A stretch of DNA of 64,000 bases from the NCBI GenBank assembly GCA_026545225.1, contig CM048848.1, positions 20,996,806 to 21,060,805 on the forward strand. Direction: 5' to 3'. Under the pieces are notes generated by a model. That model made no database searches. It was not told the origin of the DNA and saw only the letters and a list, made by a program, of their open reading frames with translations. Shown in pieces: positions 1 to 12,428 of the stretch. Source of the DNA: Cornus controversa. Its lineage: Eukaryota > Streptophyta > Magnoliopsida > Cornales > Cornaceae. Each line of letters opens with the position of its first letter. Within the stretch, counting starts at the first letter, position 1. Both the position numbers and the translations under genes were made by a program.

Positions 1-984
1 AGTATATGCAACACAATGTCATTAGGCTTGTGACCTATAATGACATATCAAAAGATAAATGTGATTTCTAACTAAACATAGCCCATCTTTAACAAGCATA
101 GTCCTTCAACCTATCTACTTATCATACCTTCTAAATGTACCTATGTGTGTCTGAACTACCCTATCTTGGCATGGGCTATATAAGCAAGAAATATCACATT
201 CCATTAAACACCATTACAAAGCCATCATTTACACTTTTTGTGAAAGTTGTCAATGTTGAGCATTCAAAATGAAGCATTTCTACTCTAAGACAAGATGAAG
301 AAATAAAATCAAATGAATATATTGAAGAAGTTCACAAGTATTATACAAAACACTAGGCTAAGTAATCAACATATACATATAGATCACAAAATAGCTACAA
401 AATGCACAAGTTACATGGCTGGTTTCATCCACACCCTAGATGGAAAGTTAGTTGATCATTGGAGACTTGCAATCCTCTATGGCCAGAGATATGAAGCTCC
501 AAAGGTCTGGTTTTTAGCTCCCTTCTCTCCTCCTGAAAGTTGTTATCTTCTCTTTCCCAAAAACATGCATATATGTCCATCCACTTGTGTCCTTGGATCC
601 CACCTTGCATATATATCTATATAGTTCACCTACTATATATATATTCCCCTCACATGGCTCTTTGAAGTTAGAAAATCCTCAAAAAGGACGTGCAAAGGTC
701 ATTCTTGGAAGCAAGTGGCAAGACAAGTGGACAAGTGGGAAACTTGCAGTCTCCAGAATTTCGATTGTGCGAAATCATCATCTCGATTGTGCGAAATGCC
801 TTGATGAATTTTTCTTGATTTCTTCACTCCCTCAGCACTTGATCGGAAACATCGCCCTTCTTTGGGAAAAATCTAATATATAACATAAACACAAAAATAT
901 CATAAAAATATCAAGGTAAACATAAATACGGAATCAACATATGCAATTAAGAAGGCATAATTGTATAACATTTAATGCTTATCA
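1..984 (-). repeat. 3' LTR of Athila copy A (partial)
   Basis: Positions 1-984 match 10951-11966 nearly base for base, beginning with the same AGTATATGCAACACAATG. The LTR ends in TTATCA at 984, directly against the polypurine tract. About 330 bp of this LTR lies left of the window. Its palindromic U3 array (759-800) has only about two units, against about four in the partner LTR. Confidence 0.95.
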
Positions 985-1021
985 CACCCCCAAACTTACA
1001 TATTGCTAGTCCCTTAGCAAT
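985..1021 (-). promoter_or_regulatory. Polypurine tract with adjacent stem-loop
   Basis: Read on the minus strand, AAGTTTGGGGGTG abuts the 3' LTR, as expected for the plus-strand primer. Just upstream (1002-1021) is a perfect inverted repeat ATTGCTA/TAGCAAT with a 6-nt loop. The same stem-loop and tract occur in the family-3 element at 50013-50049. Confidence 0.8.
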
Positions 1022-2902
1022 GCAAAATAAAATGATCTAACTTATGCAAAAATAGATCACTTATCAGTCATTAACTGGATAAGGGATGATTTCCCATTCA
1101 TCTCGTGACTGACAAATGCAACAAGTATTATGGAGCTATGTGGACATTTAACAAAAATGAATCTTTGCAAACTAGAGTTAGATGATAGTCCCCACATAAT
1201 GGTCAATTTGAACAAAAATATCAACGCCAATCCTAAAATCCTCTTTGAAAAGTGAACATCCATTCTAATGTGTGGCTTATCATCATATTTGGGGAATACA
1301 AGAACACATTTATTTTTAGAAGAAAAACTCATAGAAAGCGCGACACTGTGGTTCATTACCGCGAAGCATGCATGAATGCTTGTGCACAGATGACTGTACA
1401 ATGTTTAAACTCTTTTTACTTTCTTGAAAGCCTATGTAGCGGTGTTGGGTCAATGACTCCCAAACCAAATGGTTTTAGGGCATTAGGTGAAAAGGCACCC
1501 TTAAGACTTAATAGCTGAGCTTCCAAGGCGATGAGCTTAAACAAGCCACCCGCTTCATTAAGGCTCAACCTTACACACTTATACGCGAATACTCTATGCT
1601 TTATGAAGCACAGAGATCTGGTTTATTGAGTGAGAAGGCTTATTGCACAAATTTTTCTCTTCTTTTTTCTTCTTTTTTTTTTTTTTTTTGCAAACAACTG
1701 GAAGACTCATTCTCTAAGTTGTTCAAATAAAAATAGAAATTTACAAGATTCTCCATCAGACCTATACCCCACATCTTAAAATGCATGTGTGCTAGTTTGT
1801 GCTGTTAAGGACAAATTTAGGGTAAGAACTGCGCCATATTCACAATTGAACAAAAATGTGGACCATTCTAACCTAATACATAACTTGCAAAAGTGCGGGT
1901 ATTTACAATGCCCAAAGCTCCTAATTACCTGCTGCATTTGCCTCGAACATTTAATGGGATGGTCTTCCCTTAAACAGTATGACATCATGGCTAAAATGCA
2001 CAAAAAATTCATTACAATGCACAAAAATGCATTACAATGTCAATAAGCACAAAAGAATTGAATAGTTGCAAGCATATGCCCGTGGTATATTGCACACCCC
2101 CAAACTTAAATCAAACATTGTCCTTAATGATTTGAAAAGAAGAGAAATGAACGAAATTACCGGAAATGTGATTGTAGATAGAAATAACAGTCAATTACGA
2201 TCAATGGACCACGTGAGTATCAAGACCTGCATGGATCATCAACAGTATACCACAAGCATTATGGGGAACAAAAATTAAATGGAAGTACAAAGAGAAAGCA
2301 CTTATGCAACCACAATGATTTCTTTGCATGTGTATGATTTTTGGCATCTTTACGCTTCATTCTAAACTCTGAACTAGTGGCTCCCAATTTGCTAAGGGGC
2401 ATAGACGATAAGATATTGATTATCCAGGCATACTAACGTATAATATGCAAAGGGGCTGCCTTTCTTTATTAAAGGCATACTGTGTTGAAGCAATCTCAAC
2501 AGTATTGGGAATTGAAACTAGGCTTTAATAAACGGAAATCATCAACTGTATCGTGCATATGCCAATTTTTAAATTGGTAGTACATACATAGTCAGAGCAG
2601 TGGAGATAGCGGTAGCGATGCCAAAAGTAAAAGACATACAGTGAATAAAACGTATAATTAAAACATAAATGTATTCCATAAATATGCAAAACATGTTCAG
2701 TACAAAGTGAAATGAGAGAATACATAAAAATATCTGAAGACATGGCCTACATGGCCCACTGAAAATAAATACAAAACTAAAACTTAAAATAAAATAGAAA
2801 GCTGCTAAACTAATCCAGGGTGGGTGGTAGTGGAGGGGGCTCGGTGGGTGGTACAGAAGTCGAAGCGGCTGCCAGGCCATGCAATAGAGTCTGAAGGTCC
2901 TG
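1022..2902 (-). other. 3' non-coding part of Athila copy A with a second PPT-like module
   Basis: I see no convincing coding region between the 3' ORF and the polypurine tract. On the minus strand a second tract AAGTTTGGGGGTG lies near 2095-2108, preceded by CATTAAGGACAATG (2116-2129). Homologous non-coding sequence occurs in the family-2 element at 42.35-43.84 kb, for example around its tract at 43068-43080 and near 43.52-43.57 kb. A poly-T run lies near 1670-1689. Confidence 0.7.
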
Positions 2903-4041
2903 TCAGAATGACCTGAACTCATCAATCAATGTTCTCTGACCTTGAGTCAGAGATGTAATATCCCCTCTCATGGCAGCCATCTGGCTCTGAGTCAGCCGGA
3001 CGTGCTCGTCGAAACCCTGCTGTAGCCTTTCTACATCTGCCGCCAAGCAGGAGTATCCTGTGGCTAGTATATCAAACTGCTCATGGCTCAGACTGGTCGA
3101 ATCCTCCTCCTCCTCATCCTCATCCGAGGGCTCACCCTCTATAGGCTCATCCTCCTCTGCCAATGCAAAGGGATCATCCATGTCCATATCCTCACGCTCC
3201 TGCCCCTGGCACTGCTAGCGCTCCAGATGCCTACGGACCCAGATCCACTAAGTGTGCTGGAAATGGGGAGGCGGTCCAATCTGGATATCCGTAGAACTGA
3301 AAGGGATATTGGCCTCCCTAAGAAAGGTCGTGACTAAGTAGGGGAACGACAGCTGCCAAGTAGCTGCTCGCCTGTTCGTCTTTCGGACGAGAGCATCCCA
3401 CACCTTATACATTTGCCCCCAAATGAGCGATGGGACAAAAAACCATGTGCCAGTATGAGCTGCGTATAAGCAGCGAAGAAGGTCACCCCGTCTCTCCACC
3501 ACATGTCCTAAAGGACATGCGTTCTTGATAAGGACGGTATCCAAGAACCACAAGTCCGTCGAGCACATGGATTTGCTTGTGCAATTCTGATTGGGGGTGG
3601 TAAACTCCCCATTGCACATATCCATGACCATGGAGAAAATGGTGGTGTCTGACGGAAGGGACTCCCTAAAAAGTGGACGACCATCCTGACCGACCATATC
3701 CGGAGGCTGTAGGTGAGGGCAGCCTATGAGCTATGCTATCTGGCTCGCCGTAATGGTGATTGTGGTCGCTCCCACCACAGTCTGGAGAGTACCGAGCATG
3801 GTGCAATAGTATGTCATGTGCTCGTAGAAGACCTGCACCAACCTACTATATGCAACGTCGGATGGCGGTTGGAGCAGTCTGTCAAGTTGGGGTTACCGCA
3901 GCTCTGCCACAGCCCAGGCCGTGTCCCGACGCCTCTCAAACTCTGTGGGGTCAAAAATATGCTCGGGATGAAATCCCCGAGTGCGCCAAGCTCTACTCGG
4001 GACATCTCAAATCTGGATGTCGGGGTTCTTCACACGAGCCA
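2903..4041 (-). pseudogene. Athila 3' ORF (plant 'putative transposon protein' domain), broken
   Basis: The region encodes a conserved block with FLDTVLIKNACPLGHVVERR and then SLIWGQMYKVWD, shared with the 3' ORFs at 39.1-42.3 kb and 51.7-52.9 kb. It ends in an acidic stretch and a coiled-coil-like tail near 2905-3180. This block is the domain seen behind integrase in Athila-type elements and often annotated as a putative plant transposon protein. Its biochemical role is not established. It starts about 1 kb behind integrase, after a promoter-like segment. A few interruptions make it a fossil. Confidence 0.75.
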
Positions 4042-4463
4042 TAACCCGGAACTGTCTACAATTATTCTAAAATGAAGTAAATTAAAAAAATTGATCTAAG
4101 TCGGGGCATCAAGACATGCATTCCAAAATATGCTCTCGGCGGCTTATCAAAAATCACTAGGAATGGCAAAAGCCATTCAAACCGCGGACTTCATTCACGT
4201 TCAAGGCAAAATTTAAATCTATCATGACTCACATAGATATACAACACACACCCAGTCATCCCAATGCACCCCAACCGAACAGTTCTCTTGTTTGTAGCCC
4301 ACCCCATGTATTCGTGTGCGCAATGCATACCCAACATCACAATCAAATGCAATAATGACACTAATCCATTTAAACACATGTTTCCTCTCCCTAGTCATGC
4401 CCATGCAATAAACTAACCCAAGGAAAGTGAAAGAGAAGCAATGAAAAATATGGAACTACACTT

Positions 4464-4907
4464 ACCTGAATCAAACCGTGCGACAAGGAGGATCGCGATG
4501 GATGTGCCTTCGCGGATGGTGGAGAACGACGATAAATGGCGTGAGGGGCTTGGGATGCTCGACCGAGAGGGATGGAAGTGTTGGTCGCGCGAATAGGAGT
4601 GAAATGAATGTGAAGGGTCATGTTTGAAATTTATAAGCTTGCGCATGTGCTGTCCGCGTGCCCTTTTCGATTGTATGAAATATGGATTTCGCACAATCGA
4701 GATCTCGATTGTGCGAAATGTCCATTTCACATAATCGAAATTTTGATTGATCGAAGTGCTATCGAAATGCTATCGAAGGAACTCACCTCTCGGGACTTTG
4801 CACTCTGCAAAGTTTCTCAATTTTTTTCCAAATCTCGATTGTGCGAAATGTGGATTTCGCACAATCAAGATTTCAGTTGTGTGAAATATTGATTTCGCAC
4901 AATCGAA
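4464..4907 (-). promoter_or_regulatory. Internal promoter-like segment before the 3' ORF: palindromic array, TATA box, splice donor
   Basis: Reading on the minus strand there is first an array of TCGATTGTGCGAAA and its reverse complement (about 4907-4665), which is the motif of this family's own LTR. About 30 bp later comes TTATAAATTT (4637-4628). A leader follows, then CAG/GTAAGTG at about 4468-4460, a strong splice-donor match, roughly 0.42 kb before the 3' ORF. Promoter function is inferred. A spliced message for the ORF behind pol has been described in the Athila group (barley BAGY-2). Confidence 0.5.
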
Positions 4908-5074
4908 ATAATGACTGTAGAATTTTTTATGCCACCTTATTTGATACCTACTTGACTCTTGGATCACAGCACTTAGATACAAATTTGATTTAGATTAAAG
5001 GGACTTCATGGATGCATGATAGCTACCATGGTCGCGCCAAATTATAGGTCTATGGCTTGACACTTGAATCAACT

Positions 5075-6620
5075 TTACGAGTCAAAATAGATGGGATCCA
5101 TCAAATCAACGACATTCACATACTCCATTCTAGCTTGGTCATCCACACATGATTTTAACCGTTGTCCATTGACTTTGAAAAATGTGCCATCCTTAGGGTC
5201 TTTTAATTCCACCGCTCCATGAGGAGCATCAGAATGTACCAGAAATGGGCCATCCCAACGGGATCGGAGTTTTCCAGGGAACAAACGGAGCTGTGAATTG
5301 TACAACCATACCTTCTGTCTCGGAGAAAATGTTTTGACTCGAATATTGCGATCATGAAAGGTTTTAGATCTTTCCTTATAGATTTTAGTGTTTTCATATG
5401 CATCATGTCGCAATTCTTCCAATTCATTAACTTGAAGCCTTCGATTTGAGCCGGCTAATTTCATGTCAAAGTTGAATGCTTTAGTGGCCCACATAACCTT
5501 GTGCTCTAATTCAACCGAAAGATGGCAAGCTTTTCCATATACCAACCGGTACGGTGACATTCCAATGGGAGTTTTATACACAGTTCGGTAGGCCCATAGT
5601 GCATCATTTAAACGTAATGACCAATCTTTTTGGTCAGGCCGAACTGTCTTTTCAAGAATATTCTTTATTTCCCTATTGGATACTTCCACTTGTCCACTGG
5701 TTTGAGGATGGTAGGGGGTGGCTACATTGTGTGACGGAGTATTTGGTGAGAAGGGTTCGGAGGAACCGATTACAGAAATGCTTACCTCCATCACTGGTGA
5801 GGGCTCGTGGCTTGCCAAATCGACTAAATATATTAGCTTGTATAAACTTGACCACGACAGCGTGATCATTGGACTTGGTAGCCACAGCCTCTATCCATTT
5901 AGATACGTAGCCAACCGCCATAAGTATGTATTCATGACCAAAGGATGGTGGAAAGGGTCCCATGAAATCGATGCCCCAAACATCAAATATCTCAACAATA
6001 AGAATGGGGTTGAGAGGCATCATGTCTTTGCGAAACATTGCACCGAGGCGCTGGCATCGCTTACAAGAGCGGCAAAACGAATATGCATCCCGATGAAGTG
6101 TTGGCTAGAAAAATCCGTACTGAAGGACTTTTGTTGTGGTTTTCTTTGCCCTAAATTGTCCTCCACAAGCAAGTGTATGACAGAATTTTAAAATGCTTTG
6201 GAATTCAATGTCGGGGACACATTTCCGAATTAACTGGTCGGGGCAATATTTGAAGAGTTGAGGATCGTCCCAATAATATGATCTAGATTGGGAGAAGAAA
6301 CGATCCTTCTCTTGCTTGGTCCAAGAGGACAGAATTTTTTCGATTGCTAAAAAATTGACAATGTCCGCATACCAAGGAATGCTCTCTTGAGAAACTACAA
6401 AAAGTTGCTCATCCGAAAAGGATTCACAAACTGGGAGTAGATCATTTAGAATCTCAATGACAATCCTAGAGAGGTGATCTGCCACCACATTTTCTGTTCC
6501 CTTTTTGTCTCTAATCTCAAAATTAAACTCTTGTAACAAGAGTATCCATCGGATCAGTCGGAGTTTGGTGTCCTTCTTTTGCCAAAAGATGCCGGAGGGC
6601 AGCATGGTCAGAATAGACAA
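5075..6620 (-). pseudogene. Integrase region of Athila copy A
   Basis: The region carries the zinc-binding domain ([15 protein letters not shown], near 6.15 kb) and the catalytic core ([20 protein letters not shown], near 5.97 kb). Further on are TSDGG and [18 protein letters not shown], which supply the second acidic residue and the final Glu, and a C-terminal DNA-binding part ending near 5075. The wording of these motifs is typical of Athila integrase. It catalysed cDNA insertion. It is broken by a few interruptions. Confidence 0.88.
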
Positions 6621-7560
6621 TAACCTTTGAACTTAAAAGATAAGCTCAAAATTTTTCCAAGGCATACACCACAGCAAGCAATTCCTTTTCTGTCGTGGTA
6701 TAATTTATTTGAGCTTCGGAAAGGGTTTTGCTTGCATAATAGATTGCATGAGGTAATTTATCTACACGTTGCCCTAAAATTGCACCTATTGTATAGTCGG
6801 ATGCATCACACATCACCTCAAATGGGAGAGCCAATTTGGAGGAATGAGTATTGGAGCTTGTGTAAGCAACGTGCGCAGCTTCTCAGAAGCTTCAAGGCAT
6901 GCTGCATCAAAGGTAAAACAAGACTCTTTTTCAAGAAGGCAACACAAAGGTCGAGAGATCTTGCTAAAATCATTGATGAAGCGACGGTAAAAACTTGCAT
7001 ACCCAAGGAATGAACGAATTTCTCTCACCGTTGATGGTGGAGGAAGTTTGGAAATAAGTTCAACCTTGGCTTTGTCAACTTCTATTCCTCTCTTGGACAC
7101 AATATGCCCTAGGACTATGCCTTCTTGAACCATGAAATGGCTCTTTTCCCAACTGAGGATGAGATTTATCTCTTGGCATCGTGTAAGAACACGGGACAGA
7201 TTATAGAGACAAGATTCGAATGAAGGTCCAAAGATAGAAAAATCATCCATGAATACTTCCAAAAAGTTTTCCACCATGTCAGAAAAGATAGACAACATAC
7301 ACCGTTGAAAAGTTACAGGTGCATTGCATAACCCAAAAGGAATGCGTCTATAAGCGAATGTACCGAATGGACATGTGAAAGTGGTTTTCTCTTGGTCTCT
7401 CGGGTCTATAGCCACTTGATTGTATCCGAAATATCCATCTAGAAAATAAAAGAAACTTTGACCTGCTAGACTCTCTAGGATTTGATCAATGAATGGGAGT
7501 GGAAAATGATCTTTCCTAGTTGCTAGGTTGAGTTTCCTATAGTCTATGCACACTCTCCAT
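6621..7560 (-). pseudogene. Reverse transcriptase and RNase H region of Athila copy A
   Basis: Recognisable RT blocks are MCIDYRKLNLATRKDHFPLP (near 7.55 kb), a palm motif FMDDFSIFG near 7.24 kb (FMDD in place of the usual YxDD) and LGYASFYRRFI near 6.99 kb. RNase H follows with VMCDASDYTIGAILGQ and YTTTEKELLAVVYALEKF (6.65-6.83 kb). These enzymes copied the element RNA into DNA and removed the RNA strand. The region is broken. Confidence 0.9.
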
Positions 7561-7582
7561 CCTGTGGTGGTGCGCTGAGGAA

Positions 7583-8380
7583 TTAACTCACGGAGGCAAT
7601 GATGATTGGGAGGGTCTTATTGCAGCCTAAGAAAGCATACTTGAGAGTAGTTGGAAGAGGCTTAAGCTCAAGCTGTGGTGGGGATACTAGAGAAGAAGTT
7701 TGGGAAGCATTTGATAAAGGTGGCAAAGGTTCTCTCAGTGCTCTCCATTTAGGGAAATTCATGATAGTCGTGGCATCAAGCAGTGAATTGACTTCACTTA
7801 TAGATTGCTCAATGTCATAGTCATCACAGTTGAAGTGGCTTAAGCACACCTTGAGAGGATCCTTTGAAAGGATGGAGGGCAGTGCTTCTTGGACTAAATC
7901 TTCCAACACATCAACGCAAAAACATTCACTTTCGTCATTGGATGGGTGGTGAGAAGCATTGAAGATGTTCAATTGAACTTTCATATTCCCGAAAGAGATA
8001 TCCATTACTCCAGTGCGGCAATTAACGCAAGCGTTCGCCGTAGCTAGAAATGGACGACCTAGAATGATTGGAATATGTCGAGTAGGATTTTGGATAGGTT
8101 CTGTATCAAGGACTATGAAATCCATTGGAAAATAAAACTTATCCACTTGAATGATCACATCTTCAACGATGCCACGTGGTTGCTTCACCGATCGGTCGGC
8201 GAGTTGCAACACTATTGTGGTGGGCTTAAGTTCCCCCAAACCTAATTGCTTATATACTGAGAAGGGAAGCAAGTTGACACTAACCCCTAGATCAAGAAGT
8301 GTCTTTTCAAATTCGTGGTTACCAATGATGCACGAGATAGTTGGGGCACCCGGATCTTTGAATTTAGGAGGGGCTTGGTG
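7583..8380 (-). pseudogene. Aspartic protease region of Athila copy A
   Basis: The segment matches the protease part of the open gag-protease ORF at 38.6-39.1 kb, including LQLADRSVKQPRGIVEDVI and [19 protein letters not shown]. The active-site motif of this lineage reads DLGAS rather than the more usual DTGA/DSGA. It sits between gag and RT, as in all Ty3/gypsy elements. Confidence 0.85.
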
Positions 8381-10340
8381 CTAAAAAATGGAACTCACTT
8401 GCTCGGTTAAAAGGACTTTCCTAGGAACATTGTTCCTGGATTTACGTTTTTGAGTGCATAAGTCCTTCAAGTATTTAGCATAGGAGGGAATTTGCCTAAT
8501 AGCATCAAGGAGAGGGAGATTGATTTTCACTTGATTAAAAATTTCCATCATGTCCTGAATTTTCTCTCCTTGCTTCCCAAAATGAGAAGGTCCTTTCAAT
8601 CTTTGAGGAAAGGGAACTGGAGGCTCAAATGATGTGTCACATTTTGGAGTAGGTGATGAAACATCTTCGGTTGCTTTTTCCTTTGGATTTTTAGAGATTT
8701 TGTTAACATTTGGATTTATGAGAGAATCTTTTAGATTTTTAGGATGTTCATTGGTTTCCTTTTTTTCTTGCTCAACTTTGGAGTTTATGACTTTACCACT
8801 CCCTAGGGTGGTGATTGATTGCACCTGCTCAGGAGGAGTATCATAAGATGAAGATGAAGGATCATCAATCATATGAACACCCTTAGGATTCTCCACCGGT
8901 TGGCTTGGCAACTTTCTTTCCTTTCTTTTATTCAAGGCATTAGCTAGCTGCCCTATTTGAGCTTCTAGCCTAGTCATAGATTGAGCATTGGCTTCAAGCT
9001 TAGCGATTGATTGAGAATGAGACTGCAACAAGTGAGTGTTAGCCTCAAGATTTCTTAGCACTCTTTCTTCAAAGCCTTAGCTTCTCGGAGGAGGTGGTGG
9101 AATTTGGTAATTAGATTTTTGATGATACGGTTGAGGATTCGGCCTATATTGAGGCTGTTGAGATTGAGAATTGTAGGAATCTTGCCCTTGATAAGATGGA
9201 CTTGGTTCCTTAGATTTCCAAGAGAATGCAGGATGATTCTTGTAACCAGGATTGTATGTATTTGAGTATGGATCATTTATTGGTTTAGAGTAAACAACAT
9301 TCGCTTGCTCTTGAGCATAATCGGGGGATTGACCGGCCATAGGACAATCTCGCACATAATGTGAAGTGTTATAGCAAAACAAACACCCATCCTGATTTGG
9401 AAAATATTGGTTAGAAGTAGGCAGCCCACCCTTCATGAGTTGGTCAATTTTTCGAGTAAGGGCCTCTACTTGCATGACAACCTCAGCTGACCTTGATAAT
9501 TCAAACACTCATTTACTAGATTGGGTGTTTTTACCCTTTCGAGAAGAAGAGCGTTGAGATGAATTTTCACTTAGGCTCTCAAAAAGTCTCCATGCCTCAT
9601 CTGGACTCTTAAGAAAGAATGTCCCTCCATAAGAGGAATCTACCATTTGTCTATGTTGATTACTCAATCCATCATAGAAACATTGCACTAGCTGCCACTT
9701 TGGGACAACATGGTGTGGACATGACCTTAAAAGTTCTTTCAGTCTTTCCCATGTCTCATGGAATTGTTCTTGGTCAAGTTGAGTGAATCCGGTGATTGCT
9801 CGCCGAATATCACTTGTCTTTCCCATTGGGAAGTATTTTTTTAGGAATGCATGGTGCATTTCCCCCATGAACGAATGGAGTTAGGCTCTAAGGAGTTAAA
9901 CCAATATTTGGCCTTATCTTTGAGGGAAAATGAAAATAACCGAAGCCTCAAGTCATCTTCTGAGAAATTTTGCAACCGGAGGGTCGAACAAACTTCAAGG
10001 AAGTCATCTAGATACTTGTATGGGTCTTCGTTTGGAAGTCTATGAAAATAACTAAGAAGGTTGATGGTGGAGAACTTAATTTCAAAATGATTCGCCGCAA
10101 TATTTGGAAATTGAATGCATGATGGCGAAACATATGTAGTAGGAAGATAAAAATCCCTAAGAACCTCCCCTTGAGGAGGGTTATATGGTGGTAGACCAGG
10201 GGGTTATACATTGTTTGGGTCCATGTTTTCAGTCTTAGGCAAAATAGGGTCCCTAGAGGTTCCTCTACGTTGTCTAAGTGTTCGTTCAAGTTCAATATTA
10301 CATGGAAGCAAAGGAAGTGATAATGACCGTCTACCTAGCA
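8381..10340 (-). pseudogene. gag region of Athila copy A
   Basis: The region holds the capsid-type gag domain (KKYFPMGKTSDIRRAITGF near 9.83 kb), a CX2CX4HX4C zinc knuckle (CLFCYNTSHYVRDC near 9.37 kb), a Q/P/N-rich linker and a coiled-coil-like stretch around 8.9-9.05 kb. The N-terminus matches the MLGRRSLS start seen in the two plus-strand relatives. It is broken in several places. Confidence 0.9.
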
Positions 10341-10595
10341 TGCATCAATAGGAAAACACAATTTAAATAAATATATACAAGAACAAATCAATTTCAATCA
10401 AATGCATAACTTTTAGGCTATATACTCACAAAAAGTCCAAGCCTCAATCTCGAGCTACACGGTGTGAGGTATACCTAAAATTAAGTAATTTGAGAGATAA
10501 GAACAAAATATATGTAAAAAGGATAGAATAAATAAATTTCTAGACTAAGAATTAAATTAGACTTAATCTCTTAGTGGCGACAATTATACCGTACT

Positions 10596-10612
10596 CCCCG
10601 GCAACGGTGCCA
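10596..10612 (-). promoter_or_regulatory. Primer binding site, tRNA-Asp type
   Basis: On the minus strand this reads TGGCACCGTTGCCGGGG, complementary to the 3' end of plant tRNA-Asp (CCCCGGCAACGGCGCCA) with one mismatch. It starts 6 nt inside the 5' LTR. Confidence 0.9.
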
Positions 10613-10618
10613 AAATTT

Positions 10619-11966
10619 TGATGTGGCCAAATATGTCTTTATTTTTATAGCTTACTATTGCCTATCAAAATATAATTTAAACCACTCGCAAGAGAACGAA
10701 TCTTTGTAGATACGATTCTTTATAGAGGGTATCGATCCCACAAGGAGTTTGGTTGAATTGCACTATTAAGAGATAATTTCTAATTTAATCCTAAAAACAA
10801 AATTTTGGTTTGAATTTAACATTACTTTGTAGAATGCAAAAGCATTAAATTTTAAAACAATTTGTAAAGTTGAGAGAGAGAGAACTAGGGGTGGTTTCCA
10901 CCTCTAGCCACTTGATATGTTCATTTATGTAGCTAATGGGATCTTCTACAAGTATATGCAACACAATGTCATTAGGCTTGTGACCTATAATGACATATCA
11001 AAAGATAAATGTGATTCTAACTAAACATAGCCCATCTTTAACAAGCATAGTCCTTCAACCTATCTACTTATCATACCTTCTAAATGTACCTATGTGTGTC
11101 CGAACTACCCTATCTTGGCATGGGCTATATAAGCAAGAAATATCACATTCCATTAAAAACTATTACAAAGCCATCATTTACACTTTTTGTGAAAGTTGTA
11201 AATGTTGAGCATTCAAAATGAAGCATTTCTACTCTAAGACAAGATGAAGAAATAAAATCAAATGAATATATCGAAGAAGTTCACAAGTATTATACAAAAC
11301 ACTAGGCTAAGTAATCAACATATACATATAGATCCCAAAATAGCTACAAAATGTACAAGTTACATGGCTAGGGGTTTCAACCACACCCTAGATGGAAAGT
11401 TAGTTAATCATTGGAGACTTGCAATCCTCCATGGCCAGAGATATGAAGCTCCAAAGGTCTGGTTTTTAGCTCCCTTCTCTCCTCAAGAAAGTTGTTGTCT
11501 TCTCTTTCCCAAAAATATGCATATATGTCCATCCACTTGTGTCCTTAGGCCCCACCTTGCATATATATCTATATAGTTCACCTACTATATATATATTCCC
11601 CTCACATGGCTCTTTGAAGTCAAAAAATCCTCAAAAAGGACGTGCAAAGGTCATTCTTGGAAGCAAGTGGCAAGACAAGTGGGCAACTTGCAGTCTGCAG
11701 AATTTTGATTGTGCGAAATTGAGGTTTCGCACAATCGAGATTTTGATTGTGCAAAATCATCATCTCTATTGTGCGAAATGCCTTGATGAATTTTTCTTGA
11801 TTTTTTCACTCCCTCAGCACTTGATCGGAAACATCGCCCTTCTTTGGGAAAAACCTAATATATAACATAAATACAAAAATAGCATAAAAATACCAAGGTA
11901 AACATAAATACGGAATCAAGATATGCAATTAAGGAGGCATAAATGTGTAACATTTAACGCTTATCA
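10619..11966 (-). repeat. 5' LTR of Athila copy A (1348 bp)
   Basis: On the plus strand it starts TGATGTGGCC and ends CGCTTATCA, so it has TG...CA ends. It matches the left LTR and the LTR of copy E at 59748-61133. On the minus strand the U3 contains a palindromic array (11704-11779, about four units), and a TATATATA run lies downstream at about 11587-11598. Confidence 0.95.
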
Positions 11967-12428
11967 TCAACCTTACTCAAATGACCCCTAAGGTGGCTGC
12001 CAAGTGGCGCCATATTTGGGTGTCAATAAATAGCTTCCGCCTTATATATATACATATATACAAGTTTCCATCTACGTTTCACAGCCACCAACTTCATTAT
12101 TTTACTCTTCCTCTGTGGCTATGTCCAAGACAAGGTTGTTTCACCCGTTCGCCAGTTTTGGTGCATGTTCTCTGGCTAGTTTAATGTGACGTCTTCAACA
12201 TCACACGCATCATCACTAGGCCACGGTGACCCACGAAGAAACTCTATCTTCTTGCGATGAGATTGTTGTTGTACGTCGGTTTGTTCTTCTGGAGTTTTGT
12301 TCTCCGAAAAATTTTTGGCCCTTTTTTGGCATGTGATGCCATGACGCTTTTCTTTAATGAGTTTTTCATTTGCCATCGTGATTCTCTTGCTCTTATTTTG
12401 GTTGTTCTATACTGGATCGAATGATTGT
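11967..12428. other. Unassigned sequence between two retroelements
   Basis: This stretch is caught between the Athila 5' LTR and the Tekay element. It continues at 23305 once the Tekay element is set aside. A TATA-like run (about 12035-12060) is followed by a short plus-strand reading frame starting at 12121 (MSKTRLFHPFASFG, then it ends soon). I do not recognise any protein in it. It could be an old gene edge or part of the copia element whose tail lies at 23305-23947. Confidence 0.4.

Larger units (their letters stand above)
1..11966 (-). mobile_element. Athila-like Ty3/gypsy element, family 1 (copy A), left end cut by window
   Basis: The element runs on the minus strand. Its 5' LTR is 10619-11966, followed by a tRNA-Asp primer site, gag, protease, reverse transcriptase, RNase H, integrase, a further 3' ORF, a polypurine tract and the 3' LTR (1-984, incomplete here). 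The order PR-RT-RH-INT is that of Ty3/gypsy. The tRNA-Asp primer site, the DLGAS-type protease motif and the extra ORF behind integrase point to the Athila lineage. The coding part is worn, with roughly ten interruptions, so it is a fossil. The target duplication cannot be checked because the left end lies outside the window. Confidence 0.93.

Noticed and set aside
12121-12376. Possible host gene start or minus-strand 66-codon ORF between two elements
   Set aside because: A TATA-like run and short frames exist, but there is no recognisable domain and the frame is short. Reported only as unassigned DNA.
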